A DNA stretch of 64,000 nucleotides, taken from NCBI GenBank assembly GCA_001986395.2, contig MQVO02000018.1, positions 620,001 through 684,000 of the forward strand. Direction: 5' to 3'. Below are positions 10,710 to 21,197 of this stretch, piece after piece. The position numbers and the translations under genes were made by a program. Source of the stretch: Irpex lacteus (lineage: Eukaryota; Basidiomycota; Agaricomycetes; Polyporales; Irpicaceae). The notes beneath the pieces are model-generated. The model was not told the origin of the DNA. It was given only the letters and a program-made list of their open reading frames with translations, and did not search any database. The first letter of the stretch is position 1. Every line of letters begins with the position of its first letter.

Positions 10710-13079
10710 TCAGATCTCGGTAGCGCATGCCTCGAGGATAGCTTTCGCGTCAGGAAAACGGGGAACGATCTGACATTCAAAATGTTTGGGCCGGCTAAAA
10801 CGAGTGCCCTGTATAAGTTGGATGTCTGGGATAGTACTTCAAGTACTCACACAACAATCCCTTCGTCTACCCACTCATCTAAGGGAGGCATGATAGGTTC
10901 TCCATCTTCGTCGACGGCGGGGCTAAAATCTAAAGCCCACAGCATCGTGGCGATAGTGATAAAGAGGCTCTGGTTGGCAAAGCTCTGACCAACGCAATTC
11001 CTGACCCGGGATGAATTTATCTTAGTTATCAAGAGAGCCATGAAACATAATTATGCAATCCATACCTGCGACCGAATCCGTAAGTGACATGACCCAGTTG
11101 ATGTGTATCAGTGAATATGGCTTTGTTCTTGTCCGTGTCGTCAATGAATCGTTCTGGTCGATAGGTGTCAAAGTCAGGATAGAGACGCGGATCCCTGTGA
11201 TACATCTCGTTTAGCAATACTATGTGATGGGGATCTGGGCTAATACTCACCGATTCATGTGCCTATTTTAAATTACATATTATGAGTTTCTTACAACCAC
11301 TAGCATATACGCAAACATCCTACCAAAGATTTGCAATGATAGTCGTGCCTATCTCAGTGTCAGCATTGGCCACTAACGCATCACCCTAGTTCGATATAAG
11401 CACCTTTCGGAATCAGATGCCCACCATACCAATCGTCCTTGAGGAGTGAAGTCAGCGGTGTTGTCGATCAATCAAAAAGATTACATACTTCGATGAGTCG
11501 ATGCATGGCAGCTACCATAGTCACCATACGTGTAAGCTCATGAGATCGGTAATATTGGATCCCACTGACCTAGAGGAGCAACGGGTCTCCATCGCAAGGT
11601 CTCCTTTACCACAGCTTGAATATACGGAAGACTGGCCATGTCGCGGAAAGAGGGTGGGCGACTCCTGCCTATCACATCATCGAGCTCTGCCTGAGCCTTG
11701 TGCATGACCTCGGGATAATGAACCATAGCGAGCACAAAGTTGGAAAGCGCTACGGCTGTCTATGTCACAATCAACACATCACTCAAAGCCCCCTACTCGA
11801 CTGGAAGTACTCACTGTATCTGCACCAACGCCACTACGAAAGGTGTTTCAGTTGCTTGCTTACCGGCGCGGAGAGGTAAGGAACTCTCACAGCATGCCTC
11901 CCGCCAGCCAGCACGCTTCTTTCCTTGTGAGACCGTACTTACCGTCCACCTCTAAGAGGTCCGCGGCAAATCCAGAGCTGTGTGAATGCACGGTCTGTCA
12001 TGATTCCGAGGGGAGACGCTCAGTGAAATGACATAGAACTATTGTTTGGTCAACGTACCGCTTCCCCGTCGCTTCCAGTTGCGAGTTCCTCAAACAACAG
12101 CGTCTCATTCTCGTGCCACTCTAACGCATCCCTCTTCCAGGCAGCCATACACGAGGGGATAACTTTCATGATGGGGAGAAATTCGCACAAGTAGCGACCA
12201 GGCGTTGCATCTTGCGCAATACGGTCAATGTGAGCCTTCGCGCGCGCGATCATGGGGGATTCTGGTTCGATGGGTCGACCGTACACGGAAGTGAACAGTG
12301 TAGAGACGGTGAGCCTGCAAAGCCCGGATTAGCGCGATGCGCGGATAGAAGGCGTTTGCGACGTACACATTCAGATGGTCCTCCCACTCGTCGGGTCTTG
12401 CAAGCATTCGTAATGCTCCCTGAATAGCAGACTTCGCCTGAAAGGGTTCGAATTTCTTGGCAGCCGTGGCATTGAAGTTGCTGTGAGATGCGCGACGTAC
12501 CCTGCGCCACCTGTCAAAATAAACATCAGCGTAGCCACGAAGCGGTATGCGAGTGCATTACCGGTCACCGTATCGCATAAAATCCATGCCTTGCGTCAGT
12601 ATCTCATTCACCATCACCGTGCGAGGTCTATCACTATAAATACTCGACCGACGTTCTGGAGATCGAATATCACGAAGTGAGCAGCTAGGTGGGTTGTGAC
12701 TACTAGACACCACTTACCCAGCAAATCTGTTGCAACCTGATGATTATTTACAACCAACACAGGCTGGCCAAGAAGGTTGAGCGAATAGACGGGACCTATT
12801 CCACAGATTGGCATGTGCGGGGTCGAACGCACTGCGATGCGTACCATATTCCTGTGCCCACTCTGCCAGTCGGATAAATTGTAGATTGGCCGGTAACTGG
12901 AAGATGTTACCCAGGATGGGTAATCCAGACGGACCAGGAGCTATGTGTCGCTTGCGCACGGCATTGCGTATTACAAGCAGGATAATCGTAGTTGATACGA
13001 CAATGCCTACGGCGATGCTGGCGAGCCTTCCCTGGACGGCCCAATGCGTAGACGTAGTTGGATATGGTGCAGGGTACAT
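10710..13079 (-). CDS. Cytochrome P450 monooxygenase (OrdA-like)
   Basis: Membrane-anchored heme-thiolate monooxygenase. ATG 13079 gives a short lumenal leader, one hydrophobic anchor (IAVGIVVSTTIILLVI), a basic stop-transfer and the hinge PGPSGLPILGN. Downstream exons encode the I-helix WLAGGMLGVGADTV (split by an intron), K-helix VVKETLRWRP (ExxR), YRPERF, and the heme loop YGFGRRNCVGQ, whose Cys comes from a new exon after a GGTCAG acceptor. The last exon ends ECQIVPRFPDAKAILE, with the stop at 10712-10710. Introns are numerous (more than ten), typical for Agaricomycete P450s. All key residues are present, so it should be functional; substrate unknown. Similarity resembles CYP64/OrdA-like basidiomycete enzymes, but the CYP family cannot be assigned by eye. 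Nothing nearby makes a secondary-metabolite cluster. Confidence 0.9.
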
Positions 13080-13898
13080 GTCTGTTTAGGCGCATGAAGA
13101 GCGATGGACGCTCTTGGCTTCCCGATACTTATACGCTCCTCTCTCGGAGACGTGGTGGCGAAAATACGATGACCTTGCACGTATTTGACGACTCTGTAGG
13201 CCTGGCACGGAGATAGACGATGTAGTGGAGTAAGTCAGAAGGACTAGCGGTGGTAACATGACCAAGTGCCCCTAGATGCCGCAGTGAACGTTAACATTAT
13301 GTGACACAAGGGGAGCAGCTTGTTGTGCCCTTACGGCAGCAGATGCGGTGTACGTTCATCGTACGAAACCGCAACAGGGCAAGTGAGTAATGAGGTATCA
13401 ATTGGTGTAGCCGCTGCATACACTTCACGCTAGAAAATATCACTGAGATAGGATAGTGGGAGAAAACTAGAATCAGAAATCTACCAGATGTAGTGAATGG
13501 CCGTGTAGCAGAGTTTAAACGAACCTTGCAGCCGCACATCCAGGATACCAGAGGGTGTGTGTTCTAGCCTTAACCTAGAGCTTTGTCATGCGTATTCTTC
13601 ATTCTGTTACCTCTATTTAGAACGTTTGCGAGACCTAGGTCACTACCCAACCACCCTGGCGTCGTCAATCTCAGAGGCGTCGGGTTACGTTTAGCTTCAG
13701 TAGAGTTGCTTGATGTAGCGGTCTATCCTGGGCCTCGGCTTGTTCCGTATAATTCTAATTCCGATTGATGGATACACCGTGATTTCTAAATGCCGCCCAA
13801 CTTCAAACCCAGATATCAAACCTTAACTAATTATCGCCCGCATTGAAGCGATAAGCGCTTGTGCATAATCCGAGCATGCTACGGGTCCAGATAACCAT
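13080..13898. other. Intergenic upstream of P450, towards tRNA
   Basis: Promoter region of the P450 on the right end of that gene. Beyond the TATA-like element near 13130 I see only short chance open frames, no repeat and no convincing gene up to the tRNA at 13899. Confidence 0.45.
13128..13133 (-). promoter_or_regulatory. TATA-like element of the P450 gene
   Basis: On the minus strand the sequence reads CGTATAAGTATC, about 50 nt upstream of the P450 ATG at 13079. Position and sequence suit a TATA box; there is no other support. Confidence 0.4.
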
Positions 13899-13984
13899 GG
13901 ACCCCTAGCTCAGTGGTAGAGCATGTGATTCCAGAGTCAAGAGGTAGTTCCACAAGGTCATCCGTTCGATCCGGGTGGGGTTCA
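13899..13984 (+). tRNA. tRNA, probably Trp (CCA), with short intron
   Basis: The acceptor stem GGACCCC/GGGGTTC pairs over seven positions (one G.U). The D arm GCTC-AGTGGTA-GAGC carries a perfect A box (TAGCTCAGTGG). The T arm ATCCG-TTCGATC-CGGGT carries a good B box, followed by discriminator A and a T-rich tract (about 13987-13995) that could end Pol III transcription. The anticodon arm is 14 nt too long, which fits an intron after position 37. TGTGA-TTCCAG then pairs with CCACA, giving anticodon CCA. The last pair of that stem is A.C, a mismatch, so the isotype and intron borders are provisional. Confidence 0.68.
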
Positions 13985-14445
13985 CTTTATTTTTCCACCC
14001 CCAAGGACCCTCCGCCGTCCAGAGACTTCAGAGAGACTCCTAGAGCTTTGGCGAGCCCACAGACATATCAAAGCGCCCAATCAACGATTAAGCGCCTTAC
14101 CGATCACTTGCTTTGGTTGCTTATGATTGACCGTACGTCGGACAGGTATACGGAGGCTGGTTCACGAGCCTAGTAAGTACGGACCATCAGCTAGCACAGT
14201 AGAACTCGAATGCCTTAGCCTCTACTATGACTCTTTCTTACTCTGGCTAGGGTGGTGGACATAGCAGTTAAGTAACCGAGTCATGTCAGCGTGGGGGTTC
14301 AAGCCTTCGCGCTCTTGGTCTTCTTCTATCATGTTGCCAACTCCAGTTAACGTCCTGGAGGCTGGTGCGAACGTATTCCACATCGAAATTAACAGTCTAC
14401 CTACTCATTAGAAACTGTGTTGCATAGACGTAGGGCATACACAGC
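13985..14445. other. Intergenic between tRNA and ABC ATPase gene
   Basis: Pol III terminator-like T tract just after the tRNA, then promoter and leader of the ABC ATPase gene. A lone B-box-like GGTTCAAGCC occurs near 14296 without a matching A box. Nothing else is supported. Confidence 0.45.
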
Positions 14446-16339
14446 ATGCTGCACTCTAGGAACAGCTCTGTATTCAAGCACCTCAAACCGCGCGGCCTAC
14501 ATGCAGTCTCCTTCTCCGACTCAGCTGTGAAGAAACCCATCCTTCACATCCCCAAATCTTCCATATATCCCCTTGGCACCGCAGCCTCCGCAAAGCCACT
14601 CTTCCGCGATGTCTCTTGGACTATCCAACCAGACGAGGCTTGGGTCGTCACTTCAACGACCTCGGGGGGAGCGAAGACCCAGTTGCTACAAGCTCTGACC
14701 GGGCATCTGAGGATTCACCCATTCCCACCACCACCAGGTGGGCTCTTCCCATTCCTCGAAGGCTTGGACCCATATCACCACGTTGATCTCGTCAGCTTTG
14801 CTCATCGACCACGAGCTGCGGGTGGTGCGTTCTATGACTACACTGCACGCTATGGTGCTGTCAGGGAAGAGGATAAGCGGACGTTGAGGGAGACTTTCTT
14901 CCCCGAACTGGCGAAGCCACTCCATGAGCTGGCCGTTCCGGACCTGCTGATGAACACAGACCCAATCGTTCCTCAAGACGCTGAACACGCGAAGAAGCAG
15001 GAGACGAAGAGGAAGTTATTCGAGAAGTTGACGGATGCGCTGGGGCTGTCGCAGTTCTTGGACTTGCCGATGATTGCGTTGAGCAACGGTCAAACGAGGA
15101 GAGCACGGATAGTCAAGACTCTCCTGGAGCAGCCGCAGTTGCTCATTCTCGACGAACCCCTCAGTACGTTGTCGCCTTTGCTCCTCTATCGACCGTTCCG
15201 CTGAAGCCTTTGCTGCCCCACAGCCGGACTGGATGTCGCCACTCGAAGCACCGTGCTTGCTCTGCTGCATTCCTTACATGCAGAGAATGCCCCGCATATC
15301 ATTCTCGGGATGCGACCACAAGACCCCATACCTGATTGGACGACGCATCTTGCGTTGATACGCAAGGACGGCACTGTGCATACTGGAACCAAAGAAGAAG
15401 TTCTGGATACCGAAGGCCAGGCTCTTCGTTCAGGTTGGACAGCACCTACGGAGACGGGCCACAAGACCCCCACAGAAGCAAACGAGGCAGTAATTCACCT
15501 TGCCGGTGTCAATGTCACATATGGAGACCGCAACGTAACTATATCAGCGCTCAGCTTCGACAATTAATCGTGCTAATTCATTCGATATTGACTAGGTCCT
15601 CAAAAACATTCACTGGGCTGTTCACCCCAATTCGCGTTGGCATCTCATAGGCTCTAACGGCGCTGGCAAGACGACACTGCTGGCTATGCTCACCGGTGAA
15701 CACCCCCAATCCTACACTCAATCCTCTCAGATGACGCTCTTCTCTCGTCCTCGAGCCAAATGGCCCACTCCGCACCTTCAAGCTCAAATCGGCCGTGTAT
15801 CACCGGAAATGTACAACGGCTTTCCCAGAAGGCGCGGCATGAAGGTATGGGACGCTGTAGGCACTGGCTTCGAAGGAAACTTTACGCCTCGTGGGCGGTT
15901 CAAGGTCGGCTTTGGCAAGGACGGGCGGCCGTTGGAAGAAGGTGGGGAGGAGGAGAGGTGGCGTGTGAGACGGATGTGGGAGGTTATCAGAGCTCTGGGA
16001 CCGGCGACGTGGAGGGGCGAGACGCAGAGTGCTGACGAGGCGAAGGAGGCAGAGGCGTTCTCGGAAAAGGCCTTCGTGGATCTGTCGGGAGGCGAACAGT
16101 CTATTGTACTGTTGATGAGAGCGTTGGTAGGCCGACCTCCCTTGGTCATACTCGACGAGGCGTGGGCTGGTATGGACGAAGGGATGGTGGAGGCGGCGAG
16201 GAGATATTTGCGCGATGATGGCTTGGAGGACGGGCAGGCGTGTATCGTGGTCAGCCACTGGGAGGAGGAAGTACCATGGGCGAGGGAGGATGGTGTTAGG
16301 AGGTTCAGATTACAGGATGGGTTCGGCCAGGAGGAGTAA
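14446..16339 (+). CDS. Twin-cassette ABC ATPase, YDR061W/ModF-PhrA-like
   Basis: Soluble protein with two ABC nucleotide-binding domains and no membrane helices, resembling yeast YDR061W and bacterial ModF/PhrA. Exons 14446-15163, 15224-15534 and 15596-16339 sum to 590 residues. Cassette 1 has a degenerate Walker A (TTSGGAKTQLL), the signature LSNGQTRRARI and Walker B LLILDEPLTGLD, the last split by an intron. Cassette 2 is canonical: GSNGAGKTTLL, LSGGEQ and LVILDEAWAGMD, with switch His in IVVSHWEEE. The N-terminus is basic, Ser-rich and lacks acidic residues (MLHSRNSSVFKHLKPRG), compatible with a mitochondrial presequence; that is inference. Cellular role is not known for the yeast homologue. 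ATG 14446 is the first in frame. Confidence 0.88.
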
Positions 16340-16831
16340 GCGAGGAAAGTTGGTTCTCGTGAGAACCTTCGTGTCCATACGGCCAATTATACTTGCCCTT
16401 CAAGTTATTTTTGTAGTATATTGAACCATCTGAATTGCCTTAGTAGGCAACGCACTGCTCGCCATCGCCAAGCTCTGTAAACGCGTACGTATCCCTCTGG
16501 CGTACCGCCGTCATCACAACGGCAATTACGTGGACGAACTAGTCGGCCCATTCTGAGTTCATAATCTCGATGAACAGATGCAAATACCTCGCAGCATCGG
16601 TGCAGTCGATTCATTCGACAGAATCGCCTATTCCTGTACTAGCTTACGGTGCAGTGCGATTACTGCATCCGCCCAAAAAGTGGTGTGGCCGCTCCGAGAA
16701 CGGGGAATGTACGTGTGTGTACGGCAGCATCATCGTGGCTGACTGCGCCAGCCCGGCGTCCAAATGTTATATGAGGCGTCTGCACAAAGCCGAACAAATG
16801 CACAACATTGCTCCTTAACCTACTTAAATAG
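16340..16831. other. Intergenic: ABC ATPase 3' end and NAPE-PLD-like promoter
   Basis: Spacer between two plus-strand genes. Only short overlapping open frames with no family resemblance. No repeat or RNA gene seen. Confidence 0.45.
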
Positions 16832-18621
16832 ATGAGCTGGCACAGACCTGCTTATCTGAAACACCCACTCTTCAAGCACACACCGACCGTATCTCGTATA
16901 TTTCTTCGTCGCAGTACTACTACCATGGCTTCCGCCGTCGCGACAGGGGTTTTCCGCGCGATAACAGTCTCTCCTCCGCTGCAAAGCATAGTCAAGCAAG
17001 ATCCTGGCGTTAAACCAGCTCACCACGGTGACAATGGGTTCATTAACCCGTGGGCTTCCTTCCGGTAAGACATAGCTTCTAATACCACGAGTCATGACAT
17101 GTTCCTGATCATGAGCTTCTCAGAGAACGACCCATGTTCAAAATGATGTTCGGGGTAAACACGCTCATCGCAGTAGCGCATTGCTAGCTTCTTACCTATC
17201 TTCGTTGTTAGGCCTTCAGCAACCAGATTCGAAACCAGCCCAAAGTTCCCTCTAATATCTCTTCTTTGATTCCAGCACAGACTCCCAACTGGGGTCTGGG
17301 CGAGAATGCCGAATCTATTAAGGCCACGTGGTTGGGGTAAGCCTCTCGTCCGTGGTACATGTTTGCGCATAGGTTGACCTATGGAATCTAAAGGCATGCT
17401 TGTTATCTCGTCGAGCTGCCTACACCTCAGGGTGCTCAACGAGGCCCACGAATTATATTCGACCCAGCATTGTCGCACAGATGCTTCTCATCCGAGTACC
17501 TTGGACCTGCACGTATAACACGTAGGTTACCACTGGCAGCTGTTGGTCTCTATATCATAACCTTGCCCTGATCATCCTTTACTTCTAGCTGTGCCCTGTA
17601 AGACTGAAGAGATCCCCGATCTCGAGGTTATTGTCCTTTCGGTATGTACTCTTCTCCATTAGCCACGCTGCACTTCATACTAAACTCCTCGACAGCATAA
17701 CCATTACGACCAGTATGCATCCATTTTTAGCCATTGAACTCGTTGCTTACAGCCTATCCATCGACCGTAGCACCGATACCAAGTCTCTGCAGCAGCTGGT
17801 GCGACGGCACAACGCTCACGTCTTCGCCCCACTGGGGAACCGGCCGTACCTCGAATCATGTGGCATCCCGCCCTCGAACATCCACATCCTTGACTGGTGG
17901 GACTCTCGCCAAGTCACCGTTGACCTCCCTTCCTCAAAACAGTCAGCCTCCAACGGTCAAGAGAAGCCCACGACTACACAAACCGCATTCAAAGTCACTT
18001 GCACGCCCTGCCAACACTTCTCTGGACGTGGCCTAGGCGATCGGGCAAAGACGTTGTGGGCCTCGTGGGCCATCGAGGAGATTCTCCCTTCGGACGCTCA
18101 GACTCCGTCTTCACGAGCTGCGAAGAAAGTCTGGTTCGGAGGCGACACTGGGTACCGTACTGTGTTCGAGGGGAGAACGAGGATACGGTGCCCGTATGCC
18201 CCGCGTTCAAGGAGATCGGAGAGAAGATTGGTCCGTTCGACCTGGCTATGATCCCGATTGGGTCCGTTCGATTTTTCTATACGGAACCTCGAAATGTATG
18301 CTGAACACCGAATTCTGTGAATGTTTATAGAGCGTACGACCCACGCTGGCTCTTCTCGCACGTACACGCTTCGCCAAAGGACAGCGTCGCTATCTTCAAA
18401 GACGTAAAAGCGAGGAAGGCGCTTGCTATGCACTGGGGGTGCGTTTCCCATTATCACACTACCTACTAAGACATCATACTTACATCGAGATTAGAACATG
18501 GATCCTCACTACAGAACCTATCATGGACCCACCTCGACTCCTTAAGGAAGAATGCCATAAAACTGGCGTCCCCGAAGGTGACTTCGACATCTGTGGGCTT
18601 GGAGAGACGAGGCTATTCTAG
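16832..18621 (+). CDS. NAPE-PLD-like metallo-beta-lactamase hydrolase (FMP30-like), with apparent frameshift
   Basis: Zinc hydrolase of the N-acyl-phosphatidylethanolamine phospholipase D family, which releases N-acylethanolamines; the yeast homologue Fmp30 is mitochondrial. About eight exons read in order: HHGDNGFINPWASFR, SLIPAQTPNWGLGENAESI, TWLGHACYLVELPTP, IIFDPALSHRCFSSEYLGP, the zinc motif HNHYDHL (split by an intron), CTPCQHFSGRGLGDR, GGDTGYRTV, ENEDTVPVCPAF, GPFDLAMIPIGAYDPRW, SHVHASP, and MHWGTWILTTEP. The basic N-terminus (YLKHPLFKHTPTVSRIFLRR) looks like a mitochondrial presequence; a second ATG at 16925 would drop it. Between GDTGYRTV and ENEDTVPVC the frame changes with no room for an intron. 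One base appears to be missing near 18160-18173, where a G4 run lies. Either the assembly is wrong there or the allele is broken. Confidence 0.85.
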
Positions 18622-18943
18622 TGCATTGAACGCACCAGGGAGATATCACGGATCCAGTTCATCGCAGCATACATATCGAGCATTTCTTACGGACAAGTTT
18701 TTACAGGTCTGGGTACATAGTTTATGTATATTTGCGGTAATGAAGCACTACATATCATCAAGAATCTCGCAATCTCGCGCGAACTTGAACTCGGGACAAT
18801 CAGAGGTACATGGATGCCGATGAAAGTATCTGGATACAAAGCATGCGTATATTGTGGGCGCGCTGCAAGTAGCGATCAGCTGTGAATTGAAATACTGATC
18901 GTAACTCATTACAATAACGATGGAACGTACCTGCGATGAATAT
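18622..18943. other. Short spacer between convergent genes
   Basis: Holds the 3' ends of the NAPE-PLD-like and pseudokinase-like genes. No other feature seen. Confidence 0.45.
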
Positions 18944-20777
18944 CTAGAATAAATAGTCCCGAAATCCCAACTCCTTCATGGCCTGCGACTCCTCTTCCAT
19001 CATGTCCGCGGTGGTGCCACTTCCAGGTTCGTCCTTGAGTAGCGATAGCCCCCTTCCAAAGTCGATGATTCGGAAGCTTGGGGTATCATTGGAGCGTTCA
19101 TGAGGAGGCTTATAGAGCGGGCCTGGTTGGCGAAGGATGTTACGGACGTAGAATGAGTTTTGAAGGTAACCCGCATCATGGAGGCGGAACATCAGGGAGA
19201 AGCATTCGAGGCTGTCGATGACAATAAGTGATTGGTGAGTGGGATCGAAAGGGCCTGACGAAAATTAGCAGCACTCACCGCTGATCGGAATTTAGGTCTC
19301 TCGCTTCGATTGGCCGGCCACACTCTTCCAGCAACAGAACTGGACTCCAGCGTTTCTTGTCATCATCTCCGACGGGTTCGTAGTACCCATAAAACTTCGG
19401 GACGACGGGGCCTATGGGCACGGGGTGTTTTATCGGGTTGATGCGAATGTAGCCACACCAGTCTTCCGACAAGTGCTTCGGAAACCTGTTGTAAATCTCA
19501 GCTTCATGCTTCAACATGTCCCAATCGTCGGTATTGAATAGCGCGAGTTTGGCTGTGACGGTCACTTGGCCGTTACGAGAGCTCGCAGACAGTGGCGGCG
19601 GGAGAGTGAGTGGGGCACGATAAACGAGGGAGTGGTGGCCGACTCCGAGGCGATTCTTCTGATGAAGGTAGAGGTGGGCCACCATGTCGTGAGCTTTGGC
19701 AGCCGGTGGGACGTCGAGCGCGGATTTGTCGATCTTTGGAAAGATTCGTCGATATTTACAAGGGGGAGTAGAGATAGAAGAGAGTTCGCTTTTGGTCTTG
19801 TTCCTGCCGTCGTTGCGCGTAACGGCATGCGGGTCATGGACGAGCAGGTGGTCGGGCATAAAAGCCGGGGGAAGAGTTTCCTGCAACTTTGGCACATCTT
19901 CAACGCTAAAGGGCGAGTCGCGAGGGGCATGTACGGAAGGTTCTGGCGTGGAATAGGGCTTATAGTCGTAGGACGCATGAAAAGCTCCGCGGAACTCAAC
20001 CGTACGTCCCTGCCGTTTGTAGTGGTTCTGTTTATGTGCTTCGTAGTGATGAAGTGTCTTGCGCTTCGAGGATGGCAGCAATGATCTGTAGATATCGTGG
20101 GTCCCTGAACTCTCGTCACTCGACTGAGCGGTCGACTCTGCTGCACTCGACTCCTCGACCTCGACGTAAGGGTCGCTACGGGTTGTAAATTCGATTGTTA
20201 GGTTGATCGGGCAAGCCTGGAATATCAGATTGAATGCGCCAATTTGCTTGTCAAAGACGTAGTCGCCAATATGCTCGCCATCGGGAATCCTGAGTCTCAG
20301 GACTGGCCAGGGCTTGCGGAAATGTGGGGAAGAATCGTGATACTCCAGTTTCCAGACATCTTCGTGGTAGTTTTCGCCCCACTCTTTGATCATGCTACGC
20401 GTCCACACAGTAACGGAGTGGCTCAGGATATTCTTAATATCTGGGTGACGCTGTATCCAGAAGAACTCGTCCAGATCATGTCCCCACACTGGCTGGTTGT
20501 TGGGGGCTCGCTTGCCGCGCGGACCTGGGCTGGGTAGGAACTTGCCTTGAGGATGGCGTGGCCATTGATGTCGAACATAGCGGGTACGACCGTGCTCGTC
20601 GGGTGGATAGGCATGGAGACCTTTGAATGGTAAGATGAAGACGGTCAAACCGTCAATATCGTCGACGCCCTTGATTTCGTCGTAGCCTGGAGGGTATTCA
20701 GGGGCATCCTCAGGGATCAGGACACCGAAGTGGCCATCTTCGAATTTGCAGTGGCCTACTTCAGACGTTTCAGGCAT
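18944..20777 (-). CDS. Protein kinase-fold protein with altered catalytic loop (probable pseudokinase)
   Basis: Two exons, 19279-20777 and 18944-19211, sum to 588 residues. The first 350 residues are a basidiomycete-type unknown region with Trp-rich strands and a disordered Ser/His-rich part. The C-terminal part is kinase-like. A glycine loop NRLGVGHHSLVYRAPL is followed by a VAIK-like strand (VTVTAKLALF), an AxE-like Glu in LKHEAEIYNRF, and hinge VLLLEECGRPI. The catalytic loop reads LHDAGYLQNSFYVRNIL, and the metal motif is IIDFGRG. In ordinary kinases the loop is HxDxxxxN. Here the His and distal Asn remain, but Ser occupies the catalytic Asp position. Reduced or absent phosphotransfer is inference. 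A 5' UTR intron (20778-20835) ends exactly at the ATG. The gene lies 420 bp downstream of the TPR-CHAT gene, same strand. Confidence 0.8.
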
Positions 20778-21197
20778 CTGAGAACAAGTGGAACACTTTG
20801 ACGATGCGGAATAGTTGAAAAGTCCCCGCGCTCACCTTGAGGCCCTTCAAAGGCAGCTTTATATATCGAAGTGCACGTGTGGCCGGTAACACGGTTTCCT
20901 AAACGTGTTTGCCCTTTGAGGAAATATGACTGGCTCCTTTGAACCTAATCATAAAGGAAGCAAGGCCATGTGGCTACCCAAACAAAGAAACAAAGATTAG
21001 TGGCTTGTGGCCTCGAAGTCATCGCCGCAGGTGTCCAACAATCGGATACTACTGTATGAGCGCCCACAGCATGATTTCAACACTCAATTTCCAGTGCCAG
21101 TATTATATCTCTGCCCCCATGGGCACTGACACGTATTGTACGAGGGAGGAATATATTCAATTCTTTGCTTCGATACTACACTGATTCGCGAATGTAT
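20778..21197. other. Spacer between TPR-CHAT 3' end and pseudokinase promoter
   Basis: Contains the 5' UTR intron (20778-20835) and TATA box of the downstream minus-strand gene, and presumably the TPR-CHAT 3' UTR. No further gene. Confidence 0.5.
20858..20866 (-). promoter_or_regulatory. TATA box of the pseudokinase-like gene
   Basis: The minus strand reads CGATATATAAAGC, about 25 nt upstream of the predicted 5' UTR exon and 80 nt from the ATG at 20777. A good TATA match in the expected place. Confidence 0.5.

Noticed and set aside
10377..10988. 203-residue open frame on the plus strand
   Set aside because: Antisense to the last P450 exons and their introns, whose splice sites and motifs are clear; no family resemblance of its own.
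14230..14315. Second tRNA candidate with a B-box-like GGTTCAAGCC
   Set aside because: No A box at the right distance, acceptor stem does not pair and the T stem has only weak pairs.
15784..16386. 200-residue open frame on the minus strand
   Set aside because: Antisense to the second ABC cassette, which carries full Walker and signature motifs.
19566..20084. 172-residue open frame on the plus strand
   Set aside because: Complement of the single long exon of the pseudokinase-like gene; codon bias of the minus frame explains it.
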